From Hemerocallis citrina (lineage: Eukaryota; Streptophyta; Magnoliopsida; Asparagales; Asphodelaceae): 64,000 nt of DNA. The stretch covers positions 137,614,461-137,678,460 of the forward strand of contig CM030361.1 of the NCBI GenBank assembly GCA_017893485.1, written 5' to 3'. Positions 10,331 to 21,107 of the stretch are shown here, piece by piece (within the stretch, counting starts at the first letter, position 1; each line of letters begins with the position of its first letter). The notes beneath the pieces are model-generated. The model was not told the origin of the DNA. It saw only the letters and a program-made list of their open reading frames with translations, and made no database searches. The position numbers were made by a program, and so were the translations under genes.

Positions 10331-11730
10331 TGTGCTCCGCCAGGCTTTTGAAATAAGTCTGGGGCTCGGCGCTGGGAGAACACCACGAGCCACAAAAACT
10401 TCTCCAACAAGTCGGAGGCTCGGCGCTTGGATGTCACAGCGAGCCCCAAAAGCTTCCCCATTCAGCTTGAGGCTCGGCGCTCGTATGGCACCGCGAACCA
10501 CAAAAACTTCTCCAAATAAGTCGGAGGCTCGGTGCTCGGATGTCACCGCGAGCCCCAAAAGCTTCTCCAATCAGTTTGAGGCTCGGGGCTCGTATGGCAC
10601 TGTGAGCCACAAAAATTTCCCCAACAAGTTTGAAGCTCGGCGCTCGGATGACACCATGAGCCACAAAAACTTCTCCAACAAGTTTTGAGGCTTGGCGCTC
10701 TGATGGCACCGCGAGCCAGAAAAACTTCTCCAACAAGCTTTGAGACTCGACGCTCGGATGGCACCGCGAGCCACAAAAACTTTCCCAACAAGTTTGAAGC
10801 TCAGTGCTCGGATGACACCCGAGCCATAAAAACTTCTCCAACGAGTTTTGAAGCTCGGCGCTCGGATGACACCGTGAGCCACAAAAACTTCTCTAACAAG
10901 TCGGAGGCTTGGCACTCGAATGTCACCACGAGCCCTAAAAGCTTCTCCAATCAGCTTGAAGCTCGGCGCTCGGATGACACCGTGAGCCACCAAAACTTCT
11001 CCAACAAGTCGGAGGCTCGGTGCTCGGATGTCACCGCGAGCCCCAAAAGCTTCTCCAATCAGTTTGAGGCTCGGTGCTCGTATGGCACCGCGAGCCACAA
11101 AACTTTCCCAACAAGTTTGAAGCTTGGCGCGAGCCACAAAAACTTCTCCAATAAGTTTTGAGGCTCGGCGCTCGGATGGCACCGCGAGCCACAAAAACTT
11201 CTCCAACAAGTTTTGAGGCTCAGCACTCGGATGGCACCGCGAGCCACAAAAACTTTCCCAACAAGTTTGAAGCTCGGTGCTCGGATGACACCGCGAACCA
11301 CAAAAACTTCGCCAACAAGTTCTGAAGCTCGGCGCTCGGATGACACCACGAGCCACAAAAACTTCTCCAACAAGTCGGAGGCTCGGCGCTCGGATGTCAC
11401 CGCGAGCCCCAAAAGCTTCTCCAATCAGCTTGAAGCTCGGCGCTCGGATGACACCGCGAGCCACAAAAACTTCTCCAACAAGTCGGAGGCTCGATGCTCG
11501 GATGTCACCGTGAGCCCCAAAAGCTTCTCCAATCAGCTTGAGGCTTGGCGCTCGTATGGCACCGCGAGCTACAAAACTTCCCCAACAAGTTTGAAGCTCA
11601 GCGCTCAAATGACTCTGCGAGCCACAAGAATTTCCCCAACAAGTTTTGAGGCTCGGTGCTCGGATGGCACCGCGAGCCACAAAAACTTCTCCAACCGTGA
11701 GCCACAAAAACTTCTCTAACAAGTCGGAGG
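10331..11730 (+). repeat. 54-bp tandem repeat array, about 26 units
   Basis: Units read GAGGCTCGGCGCTCGGATGG, then a CGAGCC half-site and CACAAAAACTTCTCCAACAAG. Two variants alternate, one with GATGGCACCGCG and one with GATGTCACCGCGAGCCCC followed by AAAAGCTTCTCCAATCAG. Because 54 is a multiple of 3, long meaningless open frames cross it on both strands. It is homologous, in reverse orientation, to the arrays of element D at 17815-18676, 35437-37552 and 48378-49365. Confidence 0.95.
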
Positions 11731-12660
11731 TTCGTCTTCCAAGCCTCGACACTCGACTAAGTGGGCTTCAACTCCTCGGGTCTCGACGTCCCCTTGCTTT
11801 TCCAACAAGTGAGGGGGCTCGTCTTCCGACCAAAAACGGTTGGCTAAGCGAGCTTCAACTCCTCAGATCTCGACGTCCCCTTACTTTTCCAACAAGCGAG
11901 GGGGCTCGTCTTCCGACCATAAATGCTCGGCTAAGCGAGCTTTAACTGCTCAGATCTCAACGTCCCCTTGCTTTTCTAACAAGTGAGGGAGCTCGTCTTC
12001 CGACCCTAGACGCTCGGCTAAGCGAGCTTCAAATCCTTATATCTCGATGTCCCCTTACTTTTCCAACAAGTGAGGGGGCTCGTCTTCCGACCATAAATAC
12101 TCGGCTAAGCGAGCTTCAACTCCTCAGATCTTGATGTCCCCTTGCTTTTCCAACAAATGAGAGGGCTCTTCTTCCGACCCTAGACGCTCGGCTAAGCGAG
12201 CTTAAACTCCTCAGATCTCGACGTTCCCTTGCTTTTCCAACAAGTGAGGGGGCTCGTCTTCCGACCATAAACACTCGGCTAAGCCAGCTTCAACTCCTCA
12301 GATCTTGACGTCCCCTTGCTTTTCCAACAAGTGAGGGGGCTCTTCTTCTGACCCTAGACGCTCGGCTAAGCGAGCTTCAACTCCTCAGATCTCGACGTCC
12401 CCTTGCTTTTCCAACAAGTGAGGAGGCTCGTCTTCCGACCATAAATGCTCAGCTAAGCGAGCTTCAACTCATCAGATCTCTACGTCCCCTTGCTTTCCCA
12501 ACAAGTAAGGGAGCTCATCTCCCGACCCTCGACGCTCGGCAAATTGAGCTTCTACTCCTTAGATCTCGGCGTCCCCTTGCTTTTTCAACAAGTGAGGGGG
12601 CTCGTCTCCCGACCCTCGACGCTTGGCAAAGCGAGCTTTTACTCCTCAGATCTCGACACC
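11731..12660 (+). repeat. About 88-bp tandem repeat array, about 10 units
   Basis: Units contain GGGGGCTCGTCTTCCGACC, a CTCGGCTAAGCGAGCTTCAA segment and GTCCCCTTGCTTTTCCAAC. The step is about 87-90 bp (for example from about 11815 to 11904). The CTCGGCTAAGCGAG core is itself an inverted repeat. No gene is supported. Confidence 0.9.
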
Positions 12661-12822
12661 CCTCGTGACTCCGAGAGGGGATCCCCTTCATCCTACCCCG
12701 TTGGCCTCTCTAGGAAGATATGGACCCCGTTCTTCGCCGTACACACCACTCTGCTCTTCCTACAGAGGCAAAATCACTCCTACACGGCTGGATTATCCAG
12801 CCCTCCATAAGTAGGGGGATCC
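12661..12822 (+). other. Element A pre-LTR region with polypurine tract
   Basis: This is the unique sequence between the last repeat and the 3' LTR. The purine-rich AAGTAGGGGGATCC immediately before the LTR start is the likely polypurine tract for plus-strand priming. The stretch is homologous to 14106-14292 of element D in reverse orientation, including the CTCTCTAGGAAG phrase. Confidence 0.7.
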
Positions 12823-13301
12823 TGATAGGGTCAGATGACGTGGCCCCTCTGGGCCACAGGATCTCCTCAAAAATCGCTCACCCCAGATCATCAGATCAGC
12901 TCTAAGCCCCATGGGCTTCTGCCACGTCAGGCCCATGGGCAGACGGGTCCAGACCCGGGCCAAACAGGTCCAGACCCATTTTTGCCTGTCTATAAATACT
13001 AGGCCCTCTCCCCCTTCACCAGGTAATCAATATTTCTCTTCTAAAAGCTCTAGCTACTGTTGCTCTTCAGTATCTAACTAGACCATCGGAGGGCCTGCCA
13101 CGAGACCGAGCCGAACCTCCCAGATCCGAGCCGAGTTGCTAGGATCCGAGCCGAGCATCAATCATGCACCTCACTCCCGCTGTTCCCGAGTCATCCCCAG
13201 CCAAGGGTCGAGCGTATAGCCGGTACGGAGACTTCCGCAACAAAACAAATTGAGAGAACTCACACCTGGTACAGCCACCCCTCCAAAAACAAACCGCATC
13301 A
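12823..13301 (+). repeat. Element A 3' LTR (479 bp)
   Basis: The LTR begins TGATAGGGTCAGATGACG and ends AAACCGCATCA. Reverse-complement similarity to both D LTRs fixes the limits. A TATAAATA box lies at 12991-12998. Two TGACGTGG-type motifs (12836-12843 and, inverted, 12922-12929) and a GCCCATGGGC palindrome lie upstream in the presumed U3. Confidence 0.88.
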
Positions 13302-13584
13302 ATTTGCATATTATATTCTTTCTCTTCCACACAGTTAATTAATGCATCTCAAGAATCGCTACTAAAACTGTCATCTCCATTAACTTTCTTACCGTTAGTA
13401 CATATGCTCCAATCGATCAATCAATGCTTTGATAAACATGTAGATTATATACCAGTGCATTCAGTATTTGAGAAAATATGTTTATTTGTTGCCAATGGAA
13501 CATTTTGTTGATTTCGGAGACTAATCTTATTCACGGGAAGGAAATACTGTTACATCATTATAAATCAAAATAAAATCAACAATG
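13302..13584. other. Unassigned AT-rich flank between elements A and D
   Basis: About 280 bp of AT-rich sequence lies between the two 3' LTRs. I see no ORF, repeat or RNA gene in it. It is likely the sequence into which D inserted, since D's duplication TTAAT starts at 13585. Confidence 0.6.
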
Positions 13585-13589
13585 TTAAT

Positions 13590-14105
13590 TGATGCGGTTT
13601 ATTTTTGGGGCGTGATTGTAACAGGTGTGAGTTCTTATAGTTTGTATAGTGGAAGTTGCGATATTGGCCCTGGTCCGACCCTCAGCTGAGGAACCGGCTC
13701 GGGAGTAGCAGGAGTGAGGTAGGGACCAGGTACTTGGCTCGGATCCAGCAACTCGGCTCGAATCTGTGGGCTCGGCTCGATCTTGGGTACCTGCACACTG
13801 TCTAGAAACACCGAGAGAAGTCCCGGTGATAGGCCCTCTGACGATCTAGTCAGTCACTGGAAAAGCAACAGTAGCTAGGGTTCAGGGGGAGAAAGTTTGA
13901 TCATCCTTACAGTGAGGAGGGGGTCTAGTATTTATAGGAAGGGGAAACGGGTCTGAGACCCTATTGGGTCGGGTCGGACCGGTTTGCTCGTGGGCCTGAC
14001 ATGGCAGAAGCCCATATGGCTCTGGTTTGACCTGATGACCATAAAAGTGCGGATTTTTAGGGGATCTGCTGGCCCAGGAGGGGCCACGTCATCTGTACCA
14101 TATCA
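13590..14105 (-). repeat. Element D 3' LTR (516 bp)
   Basis: On the plus strand it begins TGATGCGGTTTATTTTTGGG and ends GTACCATATCA. It matches 59547-60042, with one indel of about 20 bp (extra CAGCAACTCGGCTCG-type copy here) and scattered substitutions. The minus-strand TATAAATA box is at 13929-13936, and a TGACGTGG motif (minus strand) at 14084-14091. Confidence 0.93.
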
Positions 14106-14292
14106 GGAGCCCCTGACTTCTGGAGGGCTGGGTAAGCCAGCCGTGGAGGAGTGGTTTTGTCTCTAGAGGAAGAGCGGAACGGAAAGTTGTGAATGCGGTC
14201 TATAACTTCCTAGAGAGGCCAACAGAGTAGGATGAAGGAGACCCCCTCGAGGAGAAGAGGTGCACAAGGTTGAGAGGGTCGGTGGCCGAGCC
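14106..14292 (-). other. Element D pre-LTR internal segment with PPT
   Basis: This D sequence lies between the 3' LTR and the solo-LTR insertion. It is homologous to 12661-12822 of element A. On the minus strand AGTCAGGGGCTCC abuts the LTR and is the probable polypurine tract. No ORF is supported. Confidence 0.7.
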
Positions 14293-16219
14293 TGTAATAC
14301 CCCGCAAAATAAAATGATTTATTTTGCATGAGTAAATAATATTAAATTTGTAAAGTTGACTATTTTGACTATTTTCTTGAAACTGCAATTATGCACGTGC
14401 AACACACGTGCAAAGTTATGAATTTTGAATTCTTAAAATGTTATGGTTAATGATTGATTTTCCTTATTTATTTATGATATTTTAATTTTCAGATTTATTT
14501 AAATTAATTTGACTATTTTACAAATTTGTCGATTTTACACGTGCAAAACACGTGCGAATATTTCTTGGGAAAATATCCAATTTTAAATTTTTATTAAATT
14601 CTCCTACTTATAATTGAGTCTATCCTAAATTTGGGATTTTTCTGAATAAAGAAACTATTTTTATAAATACCTCGAAAGAGATGGGCTTTATGTAAAAAGC
14701 CGTTTGGATCTCAAATAAATAATGAAAATTCGTTTTTACTAATTTTTGGGCTTTCCATGGTCATCATTGAAAATAAAATATATTAAATTCTATTTAGAGT
14801 TGATTTGGTAAAGATTTAAACAAATATGGTGTTTTTGCAAATATGGAATTTATGTTAGATCTTTTGCAAATATTTTCCTGGAAAGTAAAATTCAGATATT
14901 TTAATTGGAAAATCTAATATTTATTATTAGATATTATTTCTGAATTTTTTGGATTTTTACTAATATTTTATGATGTATTTACAAATACTACGAAAAGAAT
15001 GATCTTTTTTGCAAAAGTGTCATTTTGAGGGATGAAAGTGCAAAACTAATTCTCTGGACCTTTCAAACAGTGTCGGTTGGAAATAAAGTGTTTATTTTAT
15101 TTTTTAAATCTCAATTTAATTGGTTTTATCAAGTTTCCAAGTATAGGGATCTATTTATGTAAAGTTATACTTTAAAAGGGTTATTTTGCAAATGTGTTCG
15201 AAAACCCTAATTCTCCTATTCCGGCCTATTTAAAAGAGTGAAGTGCAGCTGTCTTTCACTGCACAACACAAAGGTTTTATTATTTCTTAGAGATTTAAGA
15301 AGGTGATCTTGGATTTCACAAAAGAATGGCTTTTCTTATTAGATTTCTTCAATTGAGGTGAGTGACTTGTTGTGTTTCATTTTATTTTGTGCATGTTGTA
15401 TGTGAGTAATATAATTTGCCTCGTTTTATTCTGGTAATGTTTTATATGGTATCTCATCTACTAGAAAGCATGTTAGGGTTTGAGTATGAATATGTACATG
15501 ATGGATTGGATGGATTGGATGGATTGATAAATTAAAAATTGATCTTTTATGAACCCTAATTATCTTTGGATAGATTGCATGTGGATGAGGTGGGTTTTTA
15601 TTATCATTGAGTTTGGATGAACACATCTTGATTATAGTAATGTTATATTTGTTCAGGTTCATGAGTTAATAATGGTGATTGAGATTGAGAAAATTTTGAG
15701 AAAGACTAATGAATTAAGAGATCATGTCTTGAGAATTGGAATTGAGATAAATTGGATTGAGTTTAATGAATACATCCAAATTGGGGATTTTTGAGATTTT
15801 GGTATTGATATGGTTTGGATCGGAATACGAAGCTATTTCAAGGAACAATTAAATTTTTAAGAAACTCTATTTTTGATTATATGCACAATTCACGTTTGAT
15901 TGAAAGAAATTAACAAATCGCTATTTTTATAAATTCAAGTAGTTTGATGTAGTTTTTATGGATTATTATATATCCTACAAGTTGTATTTGATCATATAAG
16001 AAATATGCTTTTGTAGAAAATGTTTTCATAAAGTAAAACTACGTATCGGTTGAAATATGCACAACCAAAGTCTGCAGTCTGCAGGTCGACAGCCGAACTT
16101 CGCTGCCTGGCTGCTGTAATTTTCTTGAAGTTTTAAATTATCACGCGGAATAGTCGACTAACTCAACTTTACGGTCAACTGAGTCTGCTATGTTTGATAT
16201 TTCCCTAAGATCTGGATTT

Positions 16220-16500
16220 TCTCTAGACAGTCGACCGATGGCCTCTTGTAGTCGACTCTCAGTACTTAAAATTATTTTATGTAAAGTTTTGAAGTGGTCG
16301 TTCTGGACAGTCGACCTATGACCTTTTACAATCGACTGCTATACTTAGAATTATTTTCTTAAAGATTATTGGATTTATCGCTCTGGACAGTCGACATATG
16401 ACCTTTTTGAGTCGACTTATAATACTTAGAATTATTTTCTTAAAGCTATTGGATTTTCTCTCTGGACAGTCGACCGATGGCTTTTGTAGTCGACTGATAC
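16220..16500 (+). repeat. About 78-bp GTCGAC repeat cluster inside the solo LTR
   Basis: Four units of GGACAGTCGACC...ATGACC followed by a second GTCGAC about 22 bp later (near 16228, 16308, 16387 and 16465). The LTRs of element C carry the same motif (39050-39370 and 46885-47215). Confidence 0.8.
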
Positions 16501-16859
16501 TAATATATCTATACATATTTTAATGTTCTTTTAAATGATTTATTCTGTAAATGTTTTAATCTATAACCTACTGTTCTCTACTGCTACTGTAAATATATTT
16601 TCAAGTGGTTTAACTGAGCAATTTATATTGGAAGATTAGTTTGGATATTGGGTGTGAGTCTCTAGAGAGTGTGTGTGACCCTAGTATACCGGCAGTTGAG
16701 ATATTTATGTTTGGGCCTGTTGAGGCAATTTTAGTTGATCAGTTGTTGAGTTAAGTCCGGTAGGGTACACCAACTCTAGGAGATTCGTAAAGTAATCAAA
16801 TAACCTAAATAATAAGGACAGGCACTAGTGGTGATATGATGAACGAGAATATGGGTTAT

Positions 16860-17115
16860 GGACCTTAGTATGGCTTGCGGTGTGAGACAATCCCCAGAAT
16901 TATCCAGGTGTGAGTGAAATAGTCTCCGGAATTACTTGTGGTGTGGGATTGATCTACGAAATTATCGGGGTCGAGGCGACGCACATGTGGTATTCATGTG
17001 ATTAGGTGCCATCGCTTGCGGTGTGGGGTATTCTCGAAGATTTCCAAGTATGAGTGAAATAGTCTCCGGAAATATCTGTGGATAGAGATTGACCTTCGGA
17101 ATTATCGGGGCATGG
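16860..17115 (+). repeat. Imperfect 46-bp repeats with CCGGAATTA motif in the solo LTR
   Basis: GTCTCCGGAATTA and ATTATCGGGG-type phrases alternate with GTGTGGGA or GTGTGAG phrases. This is the counterpart of the GATAATTCCGGAGAT repeats in the element C LTRs. Confidence 0.65.
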
Positions 17116-17814
17116 GCTAATACTCACAGTTTATCTTTATCTCGTAGTAGTCATCGTGTTAGGATTAGTTGCATAGCGGGGGATTAAACCCTACAATGTG
17201 GAGACGTTAAGGCCTTGTACCGGACCTATGTAGAGTGGGATGCATAGACTCCGACAAGTACGCGTCAGAGAGTCAACATATAGAATTGTGTTTTCTTGAT
17301 TTGGTTTAAGCATGTGTTTTTCTTGTTTTCTACATTTGACACTTAGTCTAGCTACACTTGATGTTTTTCATGTTTCCTTGTTATTTCTTATTTCATTTAT
17401 TCTTGTCTCTAGTACGTGTTATTTATGATTCCATGTTTCATATTTATTTATGTTGCTTGTTTTTTTTTTAATGTCATTCACACCATTATGGCTGACCCCT
17501 TTAGTTTTGTGGGTTAGGGTTATCTCTAGCCTCATATTTTACAGCTGATTACTTGTAGCTTGGAATTTGGATGCATGAGTTAAAGTGGTGTAATAGGTTA
17601 TGTAATTTGTAAAAAAGAAATTGTTGTAAGGAAAGAAAATTTGTAATTTAAGGTGTATTGTATTCCGCTGTGCTATGTAAAGATTAATGTAATGAAATTT
17701 GAAAAATTTTATTGGTATTTGGTTGCTATGTTTATGATTATATTGAAGTAGATTCTAAAATTGTGCCACGTATTTCTAAGATATCATATTGGAAATTCGG
17801 GGCGCTACAGAGCC

Positions 17815-18676
17815 GGTGGTTGGTGTTGAGCTCCATTCCATGTGGAGGCAAGGGTCGGTCCCGAGCTCGTGGTGGATCGGTGTCAATGCCGAGCGTCGAG
17901 CCTCGAGGCTTGTGGGAAAGGCCCTGGGGTGGCTCGACGTCAAGACCGAGCGTCGAGGCCAGTCATGAAAACCAAGAGATGGTTCGAGGTCACCTCCGAG
18001 CTCCGAGCCTCCTTTGCGCGTAAAGGTCCTGGAGTGGCTCGTGGTCACGACCGAGCTCCGAGCCCCCTCTGCTTATGAAAACTCTGTGGTGGCTCGAGGT
18101 CACGACCGAGATCCGATCCCCCCTTCGGTCATGAAAGCTCTGGGGTGGCTCGAGGTCACGACCGAGCTCTGAGCCCCCTCTGCTTATGAAAGCTCAGGGG
18201 TGGCTCGAGGTCACTACCGAGCTCTGAGCCCCCTTCGCTTGTGAAAGCTCTGGGGTGGCTCAAGATCACGACCGAGCTCCGAGCCCCATCTGCTTGTGAA
18301 AGCTCTGTGGGGGCTCGAGGTCATGACCGAGCTCCGAGCCCCTTTTGCTTGTGAAAGCTATGGGGTGGCTCGAGGTCAGGACCGAGGTCCGACCCCCTTT
18401 GCTTGCGAAAACTATGGGGTGGCTCGAGGTTAAGACCAAGCTCCGATCCCCCTTTGCTTGTGAAAGCTCTGGGGTGGCTCGAGGTCACAACCGAGCTCTG
18501 ATCCCCCTTCTCACGTGAAAGCTCTGGGGTGGCTCGAGGTCACAACCGAGCTCCAAGCTCCCTCTGCTTATGAAAGCTCTGGGGTGGCTCGAGGTTACTA
18601 CCGAGCTCCGAACCCCCTTCGCTTGTGAAAGCTCTGGGGTGGCTCGAGGTCACGACCGATCTCCGTGCCCCATCTG
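17815..18676 (-). repeat. Element D repeat array, segment 1 (about 60-bp units)
   Basis: Units on the plus strand read GGCTCGAGGTCACGACCGAG, then CTCCGAGCCCCC and GCTTGTGAAAGCTCTGGGGT. There are about 14 units. Insertion of chromovirus B splits it from segment 2 at 35437. Confidence 0.93.
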
Positions 18677-20238
18677 TGTAACGCCCCGAATCCCAAATAC
18701 AACTGAATTCGAGATGTTCTACAGGATCTTTCCACTTCATTTAGTACATTTTTACAAGGAAATTTGAACTTTTAACTTTACATCAGAGTTTACATAACTT
18801 CATTACAATTTACACTGCACAGCGGAAGTAAAATTACAACATTTAAATGAATGTACAACAACATTGAATAATCTTTAAGCATCTGTTCCTCTTTAATCTT
18901 TATCATGCCACTTACCTGCATATAAGACTGTGGGTACGTCAGTTTATTCAACTGACGAACATTATACACGGCCATCCTCTCTATGCCGGAAATAGTATAA
19001 CTTATTTTCCATATTTAACAAACACAAACTTGTTACATATCAAACTAAAGGGACTACCCTATTGATGTCGTGTTGTGATTGTGCACTTAGTCCTTAATGC
19101 AGTTATTTATATTATATGACACTAATGCGCACTTGTTCGGATTCTATGCATCCCATACTACATAGGTCCGAGGGAAAGCCTCTTAATCGTTCTTCATCTT
19201 TGTAGGGTTCAATCCCTCGCCATGACTTAATCTACTACTGTAACTACGGTGAGTATCCTAGATGATCTATGAGTACAAGCACGTGTACAGAAAACCTGGA
19301 GGGGAACCCCATGCCATGTCTTGACTCGTCAAGCATGCATTCTGTGGCAATTCAGCCTCCTTTATGGCACACGATCCTCTTGCAGTCACCCAAACATCCC
19401 ACAAGCGTTGCTAAAGTCCGATCATTACTGAGTTGTGCCCACGCCATGTCTTGACTCATCAAGCATGCATTCTGTGGCTTACACACCCGCACCGTAAACT
19501 CTAACTCTCATACTTGTGTTTTTCTCTCACTTACATCACGTCTTCACTATGCACTAATTCTTAATTTTTATTTGAATCATGAACAAAATCAAAGCTCTAG
19601 AGTTAGCCTCTCCACTAAACCGGACTTATTCATTTATTCAAACAGGACCAACCTTGGTCTTTCATTTCAAATTTCATTTCATTTCTTTCCAATTGTCGGG
19701 GGAGACTTAGCTACTCCTTTGTTTCAATTCCAATTCACAATTTTCAATTTGAGCATTTCCAACTCATAAGTTCACATGTCGAGTTATCATACTCAAAAGT
19801 GTTTCTCTTTTCCAATCATGATCTCTAAATCGTTCAATATTCCATAATTATACATTAAATTCAACTATTCATCATGTAACTCATGAAATATTATTTTCAC
19901 ATTAAAAACCACATGACTAGTTATTCAATCAAAGGTGAATATTTACACATCATGAATTGTCACACCATTCTCATTGAGAATAATTCACATCACTTCATAT
20001 AGTTCCTTTTTATTCGTATTTCTTTTCTAACATTCCATTTTAAATCTTTTGTAAGATACAACTTTATACAATGCAAGTGTTAGAATTTATTATACTTTTA
20101 TTCTCTAACATGCTCCACTTCATACAAATAATTCTCAAATTATTTTTCGTAAACTCTACATATTTTTAAGATAATAATCACATTTTTCTCCAATTTTTTT
20201 GATCGTTAAAACACCCAAAAAATTTGTTTTTCCCTTAA
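18677..20238 (-). repeat. Element B 3' LTR, left part
   Basis: Begins TGTAACGCCCCGAATCCC and matches 32120-33680 almost base for base. Similarity stops abruptly after TTTTTCCCTTAA at 20238, where the Athila fragment begins. Short ORFs here (near 18790-18975, 19269-19454 and 19572-19769) recur in the other LTR and are not genes. Confidence 0.92.
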
Positions 20239-20378
20239 ATTCGATTTTCCAAATAGTGATTCATCTAGCGATATCGGTACTCAGTAAAATATCTAGTCCC
20301 TGTGGGTTCGACACTCTACTCATCTATCTATATTACTTGTGCGATTTTGTACACTTGCAAATATCAACATCAAGTTTT

Positions 20379-20395
20379 TGGCGCCGTTGCCGGGG
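20379..20395 (+). other. Primer-binding site, tRNA-Asp type (Athila)
   Basis: TGGCGCCGTTGCCGGGG is complementary to the 3' end of plant tRNA-Asp including CCA, the primer typical of Athila elements. It sits about 10 bp after the LTR end. Confidence 0.85.
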
Positions 20396-20439
20396 ACTAG
20401 TTATTCTTTTATTGATATTGAAAAATTGCTAGATTATTG

Positions 20440-20630
20440 CTAATTTGGATTCTTTGTAATTATTTTTATTTTTTTTATTTTACATCTTCTCTTTACTAAC
20501 TTTTACTTTTATTTATTTATTTATTTTCTTTTTATTTGTATTTAGTTTTTTTTTTAATTCAGGACTTAGGATTTTTTTTATTTTAGTTTTTAGTTTTTCT
20601 ATTTTTTTTTTAAATTATTTTTATTTTATT

Positions 20631-20662
<32 letters not shown>

Positions 20663-20720
20663 ATTTGGTTCCATTGCCGGGATCAAATCAGAACCAAAAA
20701 AAAAAAAAAAAAAAAGAGAG
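20440..20720. repeat. T-rich and A-rich low-complexity leader
   Basis: Long runs of T with TTTTA/TTTAT steps, ending in an A tract of about 22 (around 20694-20715). A second PBS-like phrase, TTCCATTGCCGGGATC, occurs near 20668 and may be an old partial duplication of the leader start. Confidence 0.75.
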
Positions 20721-21107
20721 CCGACCTGTCACATCTACTGACAGATGTAGCAGTCTGCTTCTCGAACCGCGTGCTGTGCGTCCCGTCGAACTCAGTACCA
20801 GCACGGTTTTCCCTTGTTTCTTTCGACCCGCAAGAGAGAAGAGAGAGTCAGTTCATTAATTAGAAGTGGGTATCTGGTTGGCAAGATGAAAAATTTTTGA
20901 TCAGATCATTTAATGATATACTGAATGAATGACATTTTGTTTTATGCTATTAATACATGCTATGATCAACCGGATGAATGGAAATTTATTTTATGCTGTA
21001 AAATTTTTATCAAACTGCTCAGGCTTTCATATTATCCTAAAACAGCACCTCTTTAACCTTTTGACTTATTTATTTTTATTTCTTTGTTTTTCAGGGTTTA
21101 GGTGTGT

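Larger units (their letters stand above)
1..13301 (+). mobile_element. Element A: 3' part of a Tat-lineage Ty3/gypsy retrotransposon
   Basis: The element enters the window inside the protease and runs through reverse transcriptase, RNase H, archaeal-type RNase H and integrase to 3695. It continues with tandem repeats (3795-6600), two minus-strand genes (6992-10025), further repeats (10331-12660) and a 3' LTR ending at 13301. The second RNase H after the usual one, and antisense ORFs between integrase and the 3' LTR, are known hallmarks of the Tat lineage. The 5' LTR and gag are outside the window, so the target-site duplication cannot be checked. All coding parts carry stops or frameshifts. 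Its LTR and genes are clearly related to element D, which lies in the opposite orientation 288 bp away. Confidence 0.93.
14293..17809 (+). mobile_element. Solo LTR (3517 bp) of a chromovirus family related to element C
   Basis: It starts TGTAATACCCC and ends GGGGCGCTACA, with perfect duplication GAGCC on both sides (14288-14292 and 17810-17814). No gag, pol or PBS lies inside. The 3' end and several internal blocks match the element C LTR read on its minus strand: the CCGGTAGGGTACACCA region, the GTCGAC repeats, and the clustered AATTATC/CCGG repeats. The simplest reading is an LTR-LTR recombination product. A TATTTAAA box at 15227-15234 corresponds to that of C. Short ORFs inside are not supported as genes. 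Confidence 0.88.

Noticed and set aside
10571..11752. A 393-codon open frame on the minus strand across the 54-bp array
   Set aside because: 54 is divisible by 3, so a unit without stops stays open indefinitely. The predicted peptide is an 18-residue repeat and the other strand is equally open.
18790..19769. Small ORFs present twice (also near 32233-33211) in the LTRs of B
   Set aside because: They are copied because they lie in LTRs; no coding signature or homology.
20660..20690. A second primer-binding-site-like phrase downstream of the Athila PBS
   Set aside because: It is truncated, mismatched and about 290 bp from the LTR edge, so it cannot serve as the PBS.
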